A DNA stretch of 64,000 nucleotides from Ectopseudomonas guguanensis (GCF_900104265.1 NZ_FNJJ01000001.1:384557-448556), one strand, 5' to 3'. Counted from the stretch's first letter, positions 16,694-26,011 are shown. Numbers and translations: made by a program. Notes: generated from the sequence alone by a model not told the origin.

Positions 16694-19414
16694 GTGCTCT
16701 ACCTACTGTCCCTGATCGCCCTGGCCGCCGTCATGGCGCCCGGCCTGACGCGCCTGCTGGGCGCTCGCACGGGCTGGCTGTTGATGCTGGCGCCGCTGGT
16801 GGCCTTCATCTGGTTCGTCCAACAGATTCCGCTGATCGCCGGCGGCGATGCCGTCGTGCAGAGCATGAGCTGGATTCCGGCTCTGGGTATCAACCTGAGC
16901 CTGCGTCTGGACGGCCTCTCGCTGCTGTTCGCCCTCCTGATCAGCGGCATCGGCAGCCTGATCGTGCTGTACGCCGGCAGCTACCTGTCGAGCCACGTCC
17001 ACCTCGGCCGCTTCCATGCCTACCTGCTGGTGTTCATGCTGGCGATGCTCGGCCTGGTGCTGGCCGACGATCTGGTGGCGATGTTCGTATTCTGGGAGCT
17101 GACCAGTATCGCCTCCTTCCTGCTGATCAGCTTCCAGCACGAAAAGGCCGTCTCGCGCCGGGCAGCGCTGCAGGCCCTGCTGATCACCGGCGGCGGCGGC
17201 CTGGCGCTGCTGGCAGGGCTGATCCTGCTCGGCGGCGCCACCGGCAACTGGCAGTTCTCCAGCCTCAGCGCCGAGCAGATCGAAGGCCACGTGCTCCTGC
17301 CGGCGATCATCGCCCTGGTGCTGCTGGGCTGCTTCACCAAGTCGGCGCAGGTGCCCTTCCACCTGTGGCTACCCAATGCGATGAACGCACCGACACCGGT
17401 ATCGGCCTATCTGCACTCAGCGACCATGGTCAAGGCCGGCATCTACCTGCTGGCGCGGCTAAATCCGGTGCTGGGCGGTTCCGTCGGCTGGGGCACGCTG
17501 CTGATCACCTTCGGCGCCGCCACCGCAGTGCTCGGCGCCTTCCTCGCCTTCCGCCAGACCGACCTCAAGCGCCTGCTGGCCTACACCACGGTCACCGTGC
17601 TGGGCCAGCTGACCATGCTGATCGGCACCAACACCAGCTACGGCCTGCAGGCCTTCGTGCTCTACCTGGTGGCGCACTCCCTTTATAAGGGTGCACTGTT
17701 CATGGCGGTCGGCGCCATCGACCACGCCACCGGCACCCGCGAACTGGCGCGCCTCGGCGGTCTGATCCGCTTCATGCCGCTGACCGGTGCAGCCGTGGCC
17801 CTGGCGGCATTCTCCAACGCCGGCCTGCCGCCGTTCTTCGGCTTCATCGCCAAGGAGTTCAAGTACAGCGGCCTGATCGAGATGGGTCATATCGGCTGGG
17901 CAGTAACCCTGGTGATGATCCTCACCAATGCCCTGCTGTTCGCCGCTGCCGGCCTGGTGTTCCTGCAGACCTTCCTCGGCAAGCGTGGCGACTATCCACG
18001 CGCGCCTCATGAGGTCGGTCTGCCGATGTGGCTGGGGCCGATGCTGCTGGCCATCGGCGGCTTCCTGCTCGGCGCCTGGAATGCCTGGCCGGAAACCTGG
18101 CTGGTGAACAACGCGGTACAGGCCGTGGCCCGCGGTCCTGTGGATGTACATCTGTATCTGTGGGGCGGAATCACCCCAGCGCTTGTAGCCAGCTTGCTGA
18201 CCGTGTCGCTGGGTGTGCTGTTCTACGTGATGCGCGACCGGGTACGGCAGACACTTGATCGTGCCAACGCGGCCTGGAACGTCAGTGGCGACCTGCTCTG
18301 GGATCGTCTGCTCAAGCGCGTCTTCCACCTCGCCGGGCTGCTCGCCGCACGCTTCCAGCACGGCTCGCTGCGCCAGCATCTGGTGCTGTTGGCCCTGGCG
18401 GTTGGTGGTCTGCTCGCGGTCGGCCTGTTGCCGGCCCTGCCGCAGCTGCTGCAGGGCAGTTACAGCCCGATCTCGCCGCTGGGCCTGGCCGGCTGCCTGC
18501 TGGCACTGGCCGGTGGCGTGGCGGCGGCATTCCTGCCCGGCCGCCTGACCTTGCTGGCAGCGCTCGGCGCCTGTGGCCTGGGTCTGGCGCTGGTGTTCGT
18601 CTCGGTCAATGCCCCGGACGTGGCGATGACCCAGCTGATGGTGGAAACCCTCAGCCTGATCTTCCTCGCCCTGGTGTTTCGCAAGATGCCCACGGTGCCG
18701 CCCAGCGGTGCCCGGGCGCCCTGGAAGCGCCGTCTGCATGCCAGCGTGGCGATCCTCTTCGGCCTCAGCGTGACCGGCGCCCTGCTGCTGGCGGTGAGCC
18801 TGCCGCTGCCGGGCGACATCGCCCAGTGGTACCAGGCCAACAGCCTGCCGGGCGGTCACGGGCATAACGTGGTCAACGTGATTCTGGTGGACTTCCGCGC
18901 CTTCGATACCCTCGGCGAAATACTCGTGGTCGCGCTATCGGCGCTTGCCGCAGCCAGTTTGCTCGGCACCGGGCGGCGCTTCGGCAACGAGCACAGCGGT
19001 GAAGACGCCTTCACCTCGCCACTGCTGCGCCAGGGTCTGCGCCCGCTGGCCTGGCTGATGCTGGCTGCCTCCCTGCTGCTGCTGTGGCGCGGCCATAACC
19101 TGCCGGGCGGCGGTTTCATCGGCGGTCTGGTGGCGGCCTGCGGTCTGATCCTGCTGGTACTGACCTACGGCCACGGGCAGATTCGCCGCGTGCTGCCGCT
19201 GCCACCGGCACAGCTGATCGGCATCGGTCTGGGCTGCGCGGCAGGTGCCGGCATTCTCGGCCTGCTCGCCGGCAGTGCCTTTCTCACCGGTCTCTGGACC
19301 TTCCCCGGCGGGCTGCCGCTGGGCACGCCCTTGCTCTTCGATATCGGCGTTTTCCTCACCGTGTTCGGCTCTGCCCTGCACATGATCGACAAGCTCACGG
19401 GAGTTCGCCACTAA
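16694..19414 (+). CDS. mrpA: Na+/H+ antiporter fused subunit A+B (Mrp system 2)
   Basis: Protein of 906 residues with the same architecture as the fused shaA gene at 5625 but clearly divergent sequence. The NuoL-like core has 'FWELTS' with Glu135, Lys216 in 'FTKSAQVPFHLWLP', His241 and Lys247. The MrpB domain forms the last ~140 residues ('[14 protein letters not shown]' and 'LFDIGVFLTVFGSAL'). The start is GTG at 16694 with AGGAG five bases upstream. First gene of a compact plus-strand operon A(B)-C-D-E-F-G. Expected to exchange Na+ or K+ for protons. Confidence 0.95.
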   Translation: MLYLLSLIALAAVMAPGLTRLLGARTGWLLMLAPLVAFIWFVQQIPLIAGGDAVVQSMSWIPALGINLSLRLDGLSLLFALLISGIGSLIVLYAGSYLSSHVHLGRFHAYLLVFMLAMLGLVLADDLVAMFVFWELTSIASFLLISFQHEKAVSRRAALQALLITGGGGLALLAGLILLGGATGNWQFSSLSAEQIEGHVLLPAIIALVLLGCFTKSAQVPFHLWLPNAMNAPTPVSAYLHSATMVKAGIYLLARLNPVLGGSVGWGTLLITFGAATAVLGAFLAFRQTDLKRLLAYTTVTVLGQLTMLIGTNTSYGLQAFVLYLVAHSLYKGALFMAVGAIDHATGTRELARLGGLIRFMPLTGAAVALAAFSNAGLPPFFGFIAKEFKYSGLIEMGHIGWAVTLVMILTNALLFAAAGLVFLQTFLGKRGDYPRAPHEVGLPMWLGPMLLAIGGFLLGAWNAWPETWLVNNAVQAVARGPVDVHLYLWGGITPALVASLLTVSLGVLFYVMRDRVRQTLDRANAAWNVSGDLLWDRLLKRVFHLAGLLAARFQHGSLRQHLVLLALAVGGLLAVGLLPALPQLLQGSYSPISPLGLAGCLLALAGGVAAAFLPGRLTLLAALGACGLGLALVFVSVNAPDVAMTQLMVETLSLIFLALVFRKMPTVPPSGARAPWKRRLHASVAILFGLSVTGALLLAVSLPLPGDIAQWYQANSLPGGHGHNVVNVILVDFRAFDTLGEILVVALSALAAASLLGTGRRFGNEHSGEDAFTSPLLRQGLRPLAWLMLAASLLLLWRGHNLPGGGFIGGLVAACGLILLVLTYGHGQIRRVLPLPPAQLIGIGLGCAAGAGILGLLAGSAFLTGLWTFPGGLPLGTPLLFDIGVFLTVFGSALHMIDKLTGVRH

Positions 19415-19818
19415 TGGAATGGCTCGCTGCAATCACGACCGGAGGCCTGGCGGGTCTGGGCCTGTGGATGCTTCTGGACCGCAATCTCAAGCGCGTGGTG
19501 CTGGGTGTGGTGGTACTGGGTAACGCAATCAACCTGGGGGTTCTCACCGCCGGGCGCTTCTTCGGCGAGCGTCCGGCCTTCGTCGAGGCCGGCAATGCGC
19601 TCGATGCGGCCAACCCGCTGCCGCAGGCGCTGGTGCTGACGGCGATCGTCATCGGCTTCAGTCTGTTCATCTTCGCCCTGGCGCTGCTCAAGCGCACCCG
19701 CGAACTGCATGGCGACAAGACCACCGACTCGGTCAGCTCGATTACCGAGCAACCGGCGCCGGACTGGCACGACAGCGAACATGAGAGCGACGCCCAGGGT
19801 GCGGAGGTTCGCCGATGA
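19414..19818 (+). CDS. mrpC: Na+/H+ antiporter subunit C (Mrp system 2)
   Basis: Protein of 134 residues. Three helices are followed by a hydrophilic tail of about 35 residues, rich in Asp and Glu, that is absent from the system-1 C subunit. The signature 'NPLPQALVLTAIVIGFSLFIF' is present. The start shares a base with the mrpA stop (TAATG) and the end overlaps mrpD as ATGA, so the three are translationally coupled. Confidence 0.94.
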   Translation: MEWLAAITTGGLAGLGLWMLLDRNLKRVVLGVVVLGNAINLGVLTAGRFFGERPAFVEAGNALDAANPLPQALVLTAIVIGFSLFIFALALLKRTRELHGDKTTDSVSSITEQPAPDWHDSEHESDAQGAEVRR

Positions 19819-21311
19819 ACCACGCGTTACTGGTTGCACCGATTCTGGTGCCCCTATGCAGCCTGCTGCTGGCGATCATCCTGCGCCGTAATTTGCTGGC
19901 CGTGCGCGTGCTCAGCCTGAGCGGCGCCGCCCTGTTGGCGGCAGTCGGCCTGGTGCTGGTCTGGCAGGCGGCGCAGGGGGTGGTGCTGACCGGCCAGGTC
20001 GGCGGCTGGCAGGCACCGTTCGGCATCAGCCTGGTGATCGACCGGCTGTCGGCGGTGATGATCGCCATCAGCGCCGTGGTCGCACTGGTCACCCTGCTCT
20101 ATGGCGTGGCCAAGGACAACGACAGCAAGATCGGCCGCGACTTCCACCTGTTCATCCAGGGCCTGCTGACCGGTATCTGCGGCGCCTTCATCACCGCCGA
20201 CATCTTCAACCTGTACGTCTGGTTCGAGGTGCTGCTGATCGCCTCCTTCGCCCTAATGGCACTCGGCGGTGGCAGCCGCCGGCTGGCCGGCAGCATGACC
20301 TACGTGGCGCTGAACCTGTTCGCCACGCTGATCTTCCTGCTCGCCGCCGGCCTGGTCTACGGCGCCAGCGGCACGCTGAACATGGGTGAACTGGCAGTGA
20401 TCATGCGCAGCGGCGAAGCACCGCCCGGCGTCACCCCGGCGCTGCTGCTGATGCTGCTGTCGTTCGCCATCAAGGCCGCGCTGTTCCCGGTATTCGGCTG
20501 GCTGCCAGCCACCTACCACGTAGCGCTCACCGCGGTGTCGGCGATGTTCGCCGGGCTCCTGACCAAGGTCGGCGTGTACGCGCTGATCCGCCTGGTAACC
20601 CTGCTCTGGCCGGAATACGGCCTGCCCCATCAACTGCTGCTGTGGGTGGCCTGCGCCACCATGCTGGTGGGCGTGCTCGGCGCAGCGGCGCAGACCGAGG
20701 TACGCCGTATCCTGTCGTTCCATATCGTCAGTCAGGTCGGCTACATGATCCTCGGCCTGGCCCTGGCTACCCCGCTGGCGCTGGCCGGCGCGGTGTTCTA
20801 CCTGATCCACCATATCGTGGTGAAGGCCAACCTGTTCTTCATCGGCGGGCTGGCGGCGCGCATCTGCGGCTCCGAGCGGCTGGCAGACATGGGTGGGCTG
20901 TACAAGCGCATGCCCTGGCTGGCGCTGCTGTTCGCCATTCCGGCGCTGTCGCTGGCCGGCATACCGCCGCTGTCCGGGTTCTGGGCCAAGTTCCTGCTGG
21001 TCAAGGCCAGCCTGGATGCCGCAGCCTGGTGGGCGGCGGGCATCGCGCTGCTGACCGGCGTGTTCACCCTGCTGTCGATGAACAAGATCTGGAACGAGGC
21101 CTTCCTCAAACCTCACCCACAGGGTGAAGAGGCGCTGCAAGTGGTCACCGGCATGCGCCCGGCCTGGATAGGCATGAGCGCCCTGGCGCTGATGACCGTA
21201 CTGATCGGCCTGGGCGCCGGCCCGCTGATCGACTACGCCGTGGCGGCCGCCGCTCAGCTCGCCGACCCGCAAGCCTATCTGCAACCCTTCGCTGGCGCAG
21301 GAGGTGCCTGA
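19815..21311 (+). CDS. mrpD: Na+/H+ antiporter subunit D (Mrp system 2)
   Basis: Protein of 498 residues with about 14 helices and NuoN-like core motifs: 'LYVWFEVLLIASFAL' (helix 5 Glu), 'AALFPVFGWLPATYHVALTAVSAMFAG' and 'AGIPPLSGFWAKFLLV'. It is an ion-translocating subunit that pairs with MrpA. It overlaps mrpC by 4 bases, and mrpE begins at its stop (TGATG). Confidence 0.95.
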   Translation: MNHALLVAPILVPLCSLLLAIILRRNLLAVRVLSLSGAALLAAVGLVLVWQAAQGVVLTGQVGGWQAPFGISLVIDRLSAVMIAISAVVALVTLLYGVAKDNDSKIGRDFHLFIQGLLTGICGAFITADIFNLYVWFEVLLIASFALMALGGGSRRLAGSMTYVALNLFATLIFLLAAGLVYGASGTLNMGELAVIMRSGEAPPGVTPALLLMLLSFAIKAALFPVFGWLPATYHVALTAVSAMFAGLLTKVGVYALIRLVTLLWPEYGLPHQLLLWVACATMLVGVLGAAAQTEVRRILSFHIVSQVGYMILGLALATPLALAGAVFYLIHHIVVKANLFFIGGLAARICGSERLADMGGLYKRMPWLALLFAIPALSLAGIPPLSGFWAKFLLVKASLDAAAWWAAGIALLTGVFTLLSMNKIWNEAFLKPHPQGEEALQVVTGMRPAWIGMSALALMTVLIGLGAGPLIDYAVAAAAQLADPQAYLQPFAGAGGA

Positions 21312-21808
21312 TGTCGTTTCTCATCCATCTGCTGGCCAGCGCCGTGCTGGCCTGGAGCGTTGGCGCCGGCCATCTGGGTGGTGGTCTGCTGGCCTTCGCC
21401 CTGCTCTACCTGCTGGCACGCCTGCTGGGCGTGGCCGTGGCGCGCCTGCGCCGTTACGCGCGCAGCCTGGAGCATGGCATCAGCTTCTGTCTGTGGTTCA
21501 TCGCCCAGGTGTTTCTCGCCACCTATCACGTCGCCACCCTGGTGCTGGCGCGTCGGGTCGACGTAGAGCCGGCGATACTGGCCTACCCGGTCACCCGCCG
21601 CGAAGTGGACAAGGTCACCCTGCTCGGCACCCTGCTGACCCTGACACCTGGCACCCTGGCCCTGGATTACGATCCGGAGCAGGGCCTGCTCTACATCCAC
21701 GCCCTCGATGCGCGCCGCCGCGAGGACATGACCGACATTCTCATCGAACTGGAGCGCCGTCTGCTGGCCTGGCTCGATGCGAGTAAAGCCGAAGGAGTAA
21801 CGCCATGA
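21311..21808 (+). CDS. mrpE: Na+/H+ antiporter subunit E (Mrp system 2)
   Basis: Protein of 165 residues. Hydrophobic N-terminal half, then the soluble MrpE domain with 'LLGTLLTLTPGTLALDYD...LYIHALDARR', the conserved TPGT being present. It is a structural or assembly subunit of the antiporter. It overlaps mrpF by 4 bases. Confidence 0.94.
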   Translation: MSFLIHLLASAVLAWSVGAGHLGGGLLAFALLYLLARLLGVAVARLRRYARSLEHGISFCLWFIAQVFLATYHVATLVLARRVDVEPAILAYPVTRREVDKVTLLGTLLTLTPGTLALDYDPEQGLLYIHALDARRREDMTDILIELERRLLAWLDASKAEGVTP

Positions 21809-22116
21809 CCCTGCACCTGGCCGGAGCAGCCTGGGTATTGCCACTGGCTGCAGTCCTGCTCGCGCTGAGCGGTTTGATCAGCCTGTATCGCCTGCTGCGC
21901 GGGCCGAGCCGACCGGATCGCGCAGTGGCCATCGACGCCCTGACCCTGCTGGCGGTCGCCGCCATGGCGCTATTGTGTCTGATGCGCGGCGAGGCGCTGT
22001 TCATCGACGTCGCCGTACTGCTGGCACTGGTGTCGTTTCTCGGCACGGCGGCCTTTGCCTTCCTGTTCGACGACGCCCACAGCCAGATGCCGGAAAAAAG
22101 CGAGGAACGTCCATGA
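21805..22116 (+). CDS. mrpF: Na+/H+ antiporter subunit F (Mrp system 2)
   Basis: Protein of 103 residues with three helices and the MrpF loop 'LLRGPSRPDRAVAIDAL'. A short charged C-terminal tail follows. It overlaps both neighbours by 4 bases (ATGA). Confidence 0.93.
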   Translation: MTLHLAGAAWVLPLAAVLLALSGLISLYRLLRGPSRPDRAVAIDALTLLAVAAMALLCLMRGEALFIDVAVLLALVSFLGTAAFAFLFDDAHSQMPEKSEERP

Positions 22117-22454
22117 ACGAGATACAAGCCTGGCTGGCCTCGCTGCTGGTGCTCAGTGGCGCGCTGATTTCCCTGCTCGGCGCGATTGGCGTGCTGCGCC
22201 TGCCCGACAGCTACAGCCGCATGCACGCGGCGAGCAAGGCCGGGGTACTCGGCGCGGTGCTGTTGCTGGGTGCAGTAGCCCTGGCCACTAGCGGCGAACT
22301 GGCCCTGGAAGCCTTTCTCGGCCTGCTGATTCTGCTGGCCAGCGCCCCGCTGGCTGCGCACGCCATCGCCCGCGCCGCTCACCGCGCCGGCATTCGGCCG
22401 ACGCTGGGGCGCCTGGGTGATGAGCTGGAGCAGCGCAACAGGGGCGGTGAATAA
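22113..22454 (+). CDS. mrpG: Na+/H+ antiporter subunit G (Mrp system 2)
   Basis: Protein of 113 residues with three helices and the MrpG signature 'GAIGVLRLPDSYSRMHAASKAGVLG'. The start at 22113 overlaps the mrpF stop as ATGA; longer in-frame extensions upstream are read-through. Last gene of operon 2. It ends 5 bases from the convergent dinG stop, and no clear terminator lies between them, so opposing transcripts may overlap. Confidence 0.93.
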   Translation: MNEIQAWLASLLVLSGALISLLGAIGVLRLPDSYSRMHAASKAGVLGAVLLLGAVALATSGELALEAFLGLLILLASAPLAAHAIARAAHRAGIRPTLGRLGDELEQRNRGGE

Positions 22455-22459
22455 ACCGC

Positions 22460-24604
22460 TTAATCTATCTGCCGGCGGAACGGTGGCAAGGCATTGAGAA
22501 TGGCCTTGCCGTAACGCTGGGTAACCACACGGCGATCCAGCAGCGTGATGGTGCCGCGGTCGGCCTCGGTACGCAGCAGGCGACCGCAGGCCTGTACCAG
22601 GCGCAGCGACGCATCCGGCACGGCAATTTCCATGAAGGGATTGCCGCCACGCGCCTCGATCCACTCGGCCAGCGCCGCTTCCACCGGGTCGTCGGGTACG
22701 GCAAAGGGAATCTTGGCGATCACCACATGCTCGCAATAGGCGCCCGGCAGGTCGACGCCTTCGGCGAAACTGGCCAGGCCGAACAGCACGCTCTCCTCAC
22801 CTGAATCGACCCGCGCCTTGTGCTTGTTCAGGGTCTCCTGCTTGGACAGGTTGCCCTGGATGAACACACGTTTGCGCCAGTCACGGTCAAGGCCATCGAA
22901 CACGTCCTGCATCTGCTTGCGCGAGGAGAACAGCACCAGCGAGCCACGGCTGCCAGCCACCAGGCTCGGCAGATCACGAATGATCGCCGCGGTATGCGCG
23001 GCGGCCTCGCGCGGGTCGGCCTTCAGATCCGGCACACGCAGCAGGCCGGCATCGGCATGGTGGAAAGGGCTCGGCACGATGGCGGTGACCGCCACCTTGG
23101 GCAGCCCGGCCCGCATGCGGTAGCGGTCGAAGGTGCCCAGCGCGGTCAGGGTCGCGGACGTCACCAGGCAGCCGTGGGCAACATTCCACAGGTTGCGGCG
23201 TAGAGTCTCGGCGGCGAGGATCGGGCTGGCGTTGACCTCGATGTCGTATAGCGCACCGCTCTCGGCCAGGGTCAGCCAGCGCGCCATCGGCGGGCTTTCC
23301 TCGGGGTCCTCGGCGGTGAAGGCCAGCCACAGCTCCCAGTTGCCCTTGGCGCGGGCCATCAGGCTGCCGAACAGCGGATACCACTCCTCGGCCTGGTGGC
23401 TGGCGATACCCACTGCGCCCTCACCATCCATGGCTTCCTTGAGCAGCTCGGTAACGCCGGTGAACAGGTCGTTGAGCTTGGAGAAGCCTTTCTTCAGCTC
23501 CAGCCCCAGTTCGGTCAGGTGCTGCGGCACCACCCCGCCGACGAAGCGGTGGCGCGGGCGCTCGCGCCCTTCCATGTCCTCGCCGGCCTTGAAGTCGGCA
23601 ATCTCTTCACAGGCCGAGAACATGAACTGCTGCTGGGTCTTGAGCTCACGGGCCAGCTCCGGCACCTGTTCGATCAGGCGGCCGAGATCGCCAGGCAGCG
23701 GATTCTGCGCCAGCAGCTTGGTCAGGTTCTTGTCGATCTGGGTCAGCCAGTCGGCGGTGGAGCGCAGGCGGGTGAAATGGGCGAAGTGGCCGATTGCCTT
23801 GTCCGGCAGGTGGTGGCCTTCGTCGAATACATAGATGGTTTCGCGCGGATCAGGCAGCACAGCCCCACCGCCGAGCGCCAGGTCGGCCAGCACCATGTCG
23901 TGGTTGGTGACGATCACGTCGACCTTGCCCATGCCTTCGCGTGCCTTGTAGAAGGCGCACTGCTGGAAATTCGGGCAGTGGCGATTGGTGCACTGGCTGT
24001 GGTCGGTGGTCAGCTGCGCCCAGCGGCTGTCCTCCAGCTCTTCGGGCCAGCTGTCGCGGTCACCGTCCCACTTGTTGCCGGCCAGTTTCTCGATCATCGC
24101 GGTGAACAGCTTCTGCCCCTGCTCGTCGACGTCGATGCGAAAGCCTTCTTCCTCGAACAGTTGGGCCGTGGCGCTCTGCGCGGCGCCGTCCTGCAGCAGG
24201 TGGTCGAGCTTGGACAGGCACAGGTAACGCCCACGCCCCTTGGCCAGGGCGAAGCTGAAATTCAGCCCGCTGTTGCGCAAAAGATCGGGCAGATCCTTGT
24301 GCACGATCTGCTCCTGCAGGGCGACCGTCGCAGTGGCGATCACCAGGCGCTTGCCGGCGGCCTTGGCCGTAGGAATGGTGGCCAGGCTGTAGGCCACTGT
24401 CTTGCCGGTACCGGTGCCCGCCTCCACCGCGACCACCGCGGGCTCGCCAAGGCGCTTACCCTCGTCGTCGGTCTTGATCGCACCCAGCACCTTGGCGATC
24501 TCGGCGATCATCAGGCGCTGGCCATAGCGCGGCTTGAGCGACTTGGCCTCGAGAAAGCGCGAATAGGCGCCCTGGATCTGGGTCTTGAGTTCGGTACTGA
24601 GCAT
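22460..24604 (-). CDS. dinG: ATP-dependent DNA helicase DinG (XPD-like, FeS)
   Basis: Protein of 714 residues. Walker A 'EAGTGTGKT' at 61-69, Walker B 'DEGHHL' at 261-266, and four cysteines that can hold a [4Fe-4S] cluster (Cys129, 205, 210, 216). It is a 5'-3' superfamily 2 helicase of DNA repair that resolves R-loops and other structures. ATG at 24604 (MLSTELKTQIQ) fits the family; the open frame upstream is non-coding. A LexA-like sequence lies just upstream at 24625-24640. Confidence 0.95.
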   Translation of the reverse strand: MLSTELKTQIQGAYSRFLEAKSLKPRYGQRLMIAEIAKVLGAIKTDDEGKRLGEPAVVAVEAGTGTGKTVAYSLATIPTAKAAGKRLVIATATVALQEQIVHKDLPDLLRNSGLNFSFALAKGRGRYLCLSKLDHLLQDGAAQSATAQLFEEEGFRIDVDEQGQKLFTAMIEKLAGNKWDGDRDSWPEELEDSRWAQLTTDHSQCTNRHCPNFQQCAFYKAREGMGKVDVIVTNHDMVLADLALGGGAVLPDPRETIYVFDEGHHLPDKAIGHFAHFTRLRSTADWLTQIDKNLTKLLAQNPLPGDLGRLIEQVPELARELKTQQQFMFSACEEIADFKAGEDMEGRERPRHRFVGGVVPQHLTELGLELKKGFSKLNDLFTGVTELLKEAMDGEGAVGIASHQAEEWYPLFGSLMARAKGNWELWLAFTAEDPEESPPMARWLTLAESGALYDIEVNASPILAAETLRRNLWNVAHGCLVTSATLTALGTFDRYRMRAGLPKVAVTAIVPSPFHHADAGLLRVPDLKADPREAAAHTAAIIRDLPSLVAGSRGSLVLFSSRKQMQDVFDGLDRDWRKRVFIQGNLSKQETLNKHKARVDSGEESVLFGLASFAEGVDLPGAYCEHVVIAKIPFAVPDDPVEAALAEWIEARGGNPFMEIAVPDASLRLVQACGRLLRTEADRGTITLLDRRVVTQRYGKAILNALPPFRRQID

Positions 24605-24624
24605 GGATTCTGAAACGAAAAAGG

Positions 24625-24640
24625 CTGGATAAATTTTCAG
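24625..24640 (-). promoter_or_regulatory. Possible LexA (SOS) box upstream of dinG
   Basis: CTGGATAAATTTTCAG fits the CTG-N10-CAG spacing of gammaproteobacterial LexA sites, with an AT-rich centre, and lies 21 bases before the dinG ATG. Two inner positions differ from the CTGTATATATATACAG consensus. E. coli dinG is an SOS gene. Candidate only. Confidence 0.35.
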
Positions 24641-24744
24641 TATTCGCGGAGCGGCCGCTATCATAGCGCGCCAATCGATCTGGCGCAGACTCGCGTGCCA
24701 ATCGAATGCCGCGAACTGCCCAACGGCCCCGATGGAGACACCAC

Positions 24745-25209
24745 ATGACGCCCTATGCACCGCTCTATGCCCTACACCTGCTCGCTGCTGTCGTCTGGGT
24801 CGGGGGGATGTTCTTCGCCTGGATGATCCTGCGCCCGGCTGCGGTCGACACGCTGGAAGCGCCCGCGCGTCTGCGCCTGTGGCTGAGCGTGTTCAAGCGT
24901 TTCTTCGTCTGGGTCTGGCTGGCGGTACTGGCCCTGCCAGTAACCGGCATGGGCATGCTGCACATGAGCTACAGCGGCTTCGACGCCGCGCCGCGCTACG
25001 TGCACATCATGATGGGACTGTACCTGGTGATGCTCGCCCTGTTCCTGCGTATTCAGGCGCTGCAGCTGCCGGAGCTGCGGCGCGCCGTGGAGAGCGAGAA
25101 CTGGCAGGCGGGTGGCGAGGTTCTGGGACGGATTCGCAGGGTGGTGGGCAGCAACCTGCTGATCGGCCTGGCGCTGATGACGCTGGTGGCCATGCGCCCT
25201 TCATTCTGA
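24745..25209 (+). CDS. CopD family membrane protein
   Basis: Protein of 154 residues with four hydrophobic helices. Motifs include 'LHLLAAVVWVGGMFFAWMILRP' at the N-terminus (His and Trp typical of CopD/YkoI-like four-helix proteins) and 'HIMMGLYLVML' in helix 3. The family includes copper-resistance D and heme-protein-like domains, but no role is established for this short form. The start at 24745 is preferred to one 13 codons upstream because the first helix begins here. Divergent from dinG across a 140-bp promoter region. Confidence 0.82.
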   Translation: MTPYAPLYALHLLAAVVWVGGMFFAWMILRPAAVDTLEAPARLRLWLSVFKRFFVWVWLAVLALPVTGMGMLHMSYSGFDAAPRYVHIMMGLYLVMLALFLRIQALQLPELRRAVESENWQAGGEVLGRIRRVVGSNLLIGLALMTLVAMRPSF

Positions 25210-25249
25210 TTGGCGAAGCTGCCGGGGTGCGCACCCGCGCAGCCGCTCG

Positions 25250-26011
25250 CTAGAAGCGGAACACTTGCACGGCGCCGCTGCGTCCTGCCGCACCTTCGCG
25301 CCCTGGCTGACCCGGTTTGCCGTCAGCGGCGCCATCCACGCCATAGAGCAGGCAGCCCTTGGCCGCACCACCGCGACCGGGACGCCCCGCCGCGCCCGCA
25401 GCACCGCCCGCGCCGCCGTCGAGCAACACCTGCATGCGCTCGACCTCGACATGGTGCGGCACCTCCAGCACCACATTGCCGCCCGGCGCGCCATCGTGGC
25501 CATCGGTACCATCCTGGCCATCGTAGCCCGCACTGGCCTGGCCCCAGGTACAGCCACCGGGCTTGCCGTGCGCACCACCGAGCCCGGCATAGCCAGGCGA
25601 GCCCTGGCCTCCGCGTACGTCCAGGGTCAGCGATTCGAATGTCAGCTTGTGCAGCTTGAGACTGATCTCGCGCCCCGGTGTCGCCGGTCGGGTATGGGTA
25701 CCGGCGGCGCCCTTGGCGCTGATCCAGGCGCCGGGGCCTATATCGGCATCCTCGACCACAAGCCGTAGCGGCTGATCACTCGGCGCCACCCCGATGCGCG
25801 CGTCGCGCCCCATCAGCAACTGGCCGATGCGCAACTCGGTCAGCGTCGCCGGAATCATCAGGGTCGCCTGATCCGCCACTTCCAGCCGCTCCAGCTGCAG
25901 GGTATTGCTGGCAACGGGCAGGCGCATCAGGGTGTTGGAAGGCACCTTGACCTGTGTGCCGGCCAGCGCCGTACCGGCGCACAGCCACAGCAGCAGCACG
26001 AGATTACGCAT
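25250..26011 (-). CDS. Secreted collagen-like protein with Gly-X-Y stretches
   Basis: Protein of 253 residues. It has a signal peptide (about 1-17, ending 'TALAG') and a ~110-residue region of beta-like repeats. Two glycine-rich stretches follow: about residues 133-180 ('GGQGSPGYAGLGG' and 'GYDGQDGTDGHDGAPGG') and about 200-245 ('GGAGGAAGAAGRPGRGG' and 'GKPGQPGREGAAGRSG'), with many Gly-X-Y triplets but irregular phase. Cysteines occur in both stretches. It is likely exported to periplasm or surface, and its function is unknown. It overlaps the DUF1145 gene upstream by 8 bases, so the two are probably co-translated. Confidence 0.75.
   Translation of the reverse strand: MRNLVLLLWLCAGTALAGTQVKVPSNTLMRLPVASNTLQLERLEVADQATLMIPATLTELRIGQLLMGRDARIGVAPSDQPLRLVVEDADIGPGAWISAKGAAGTHTRPATPGREISLKLHKLTFESLTLDVRGGQGSPGYAGLGGAHGKPGGCTWGQASAGYDGQDGTDGHDGAPGGNVVLEVPHHVEVERMQVLLDGGAGGAAGAAGRPGRGGAAKGCLLYGVDGAADGKPGQPGREGAAGRSGAVQVFRF

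Noticed and set aside
24706..25253. Alternative frame overlapping the CopD-like gene (24732-25253)
   Set aside because: It lacks helices and motifs, while the chosen frame encodes four clean transmembrane segments.
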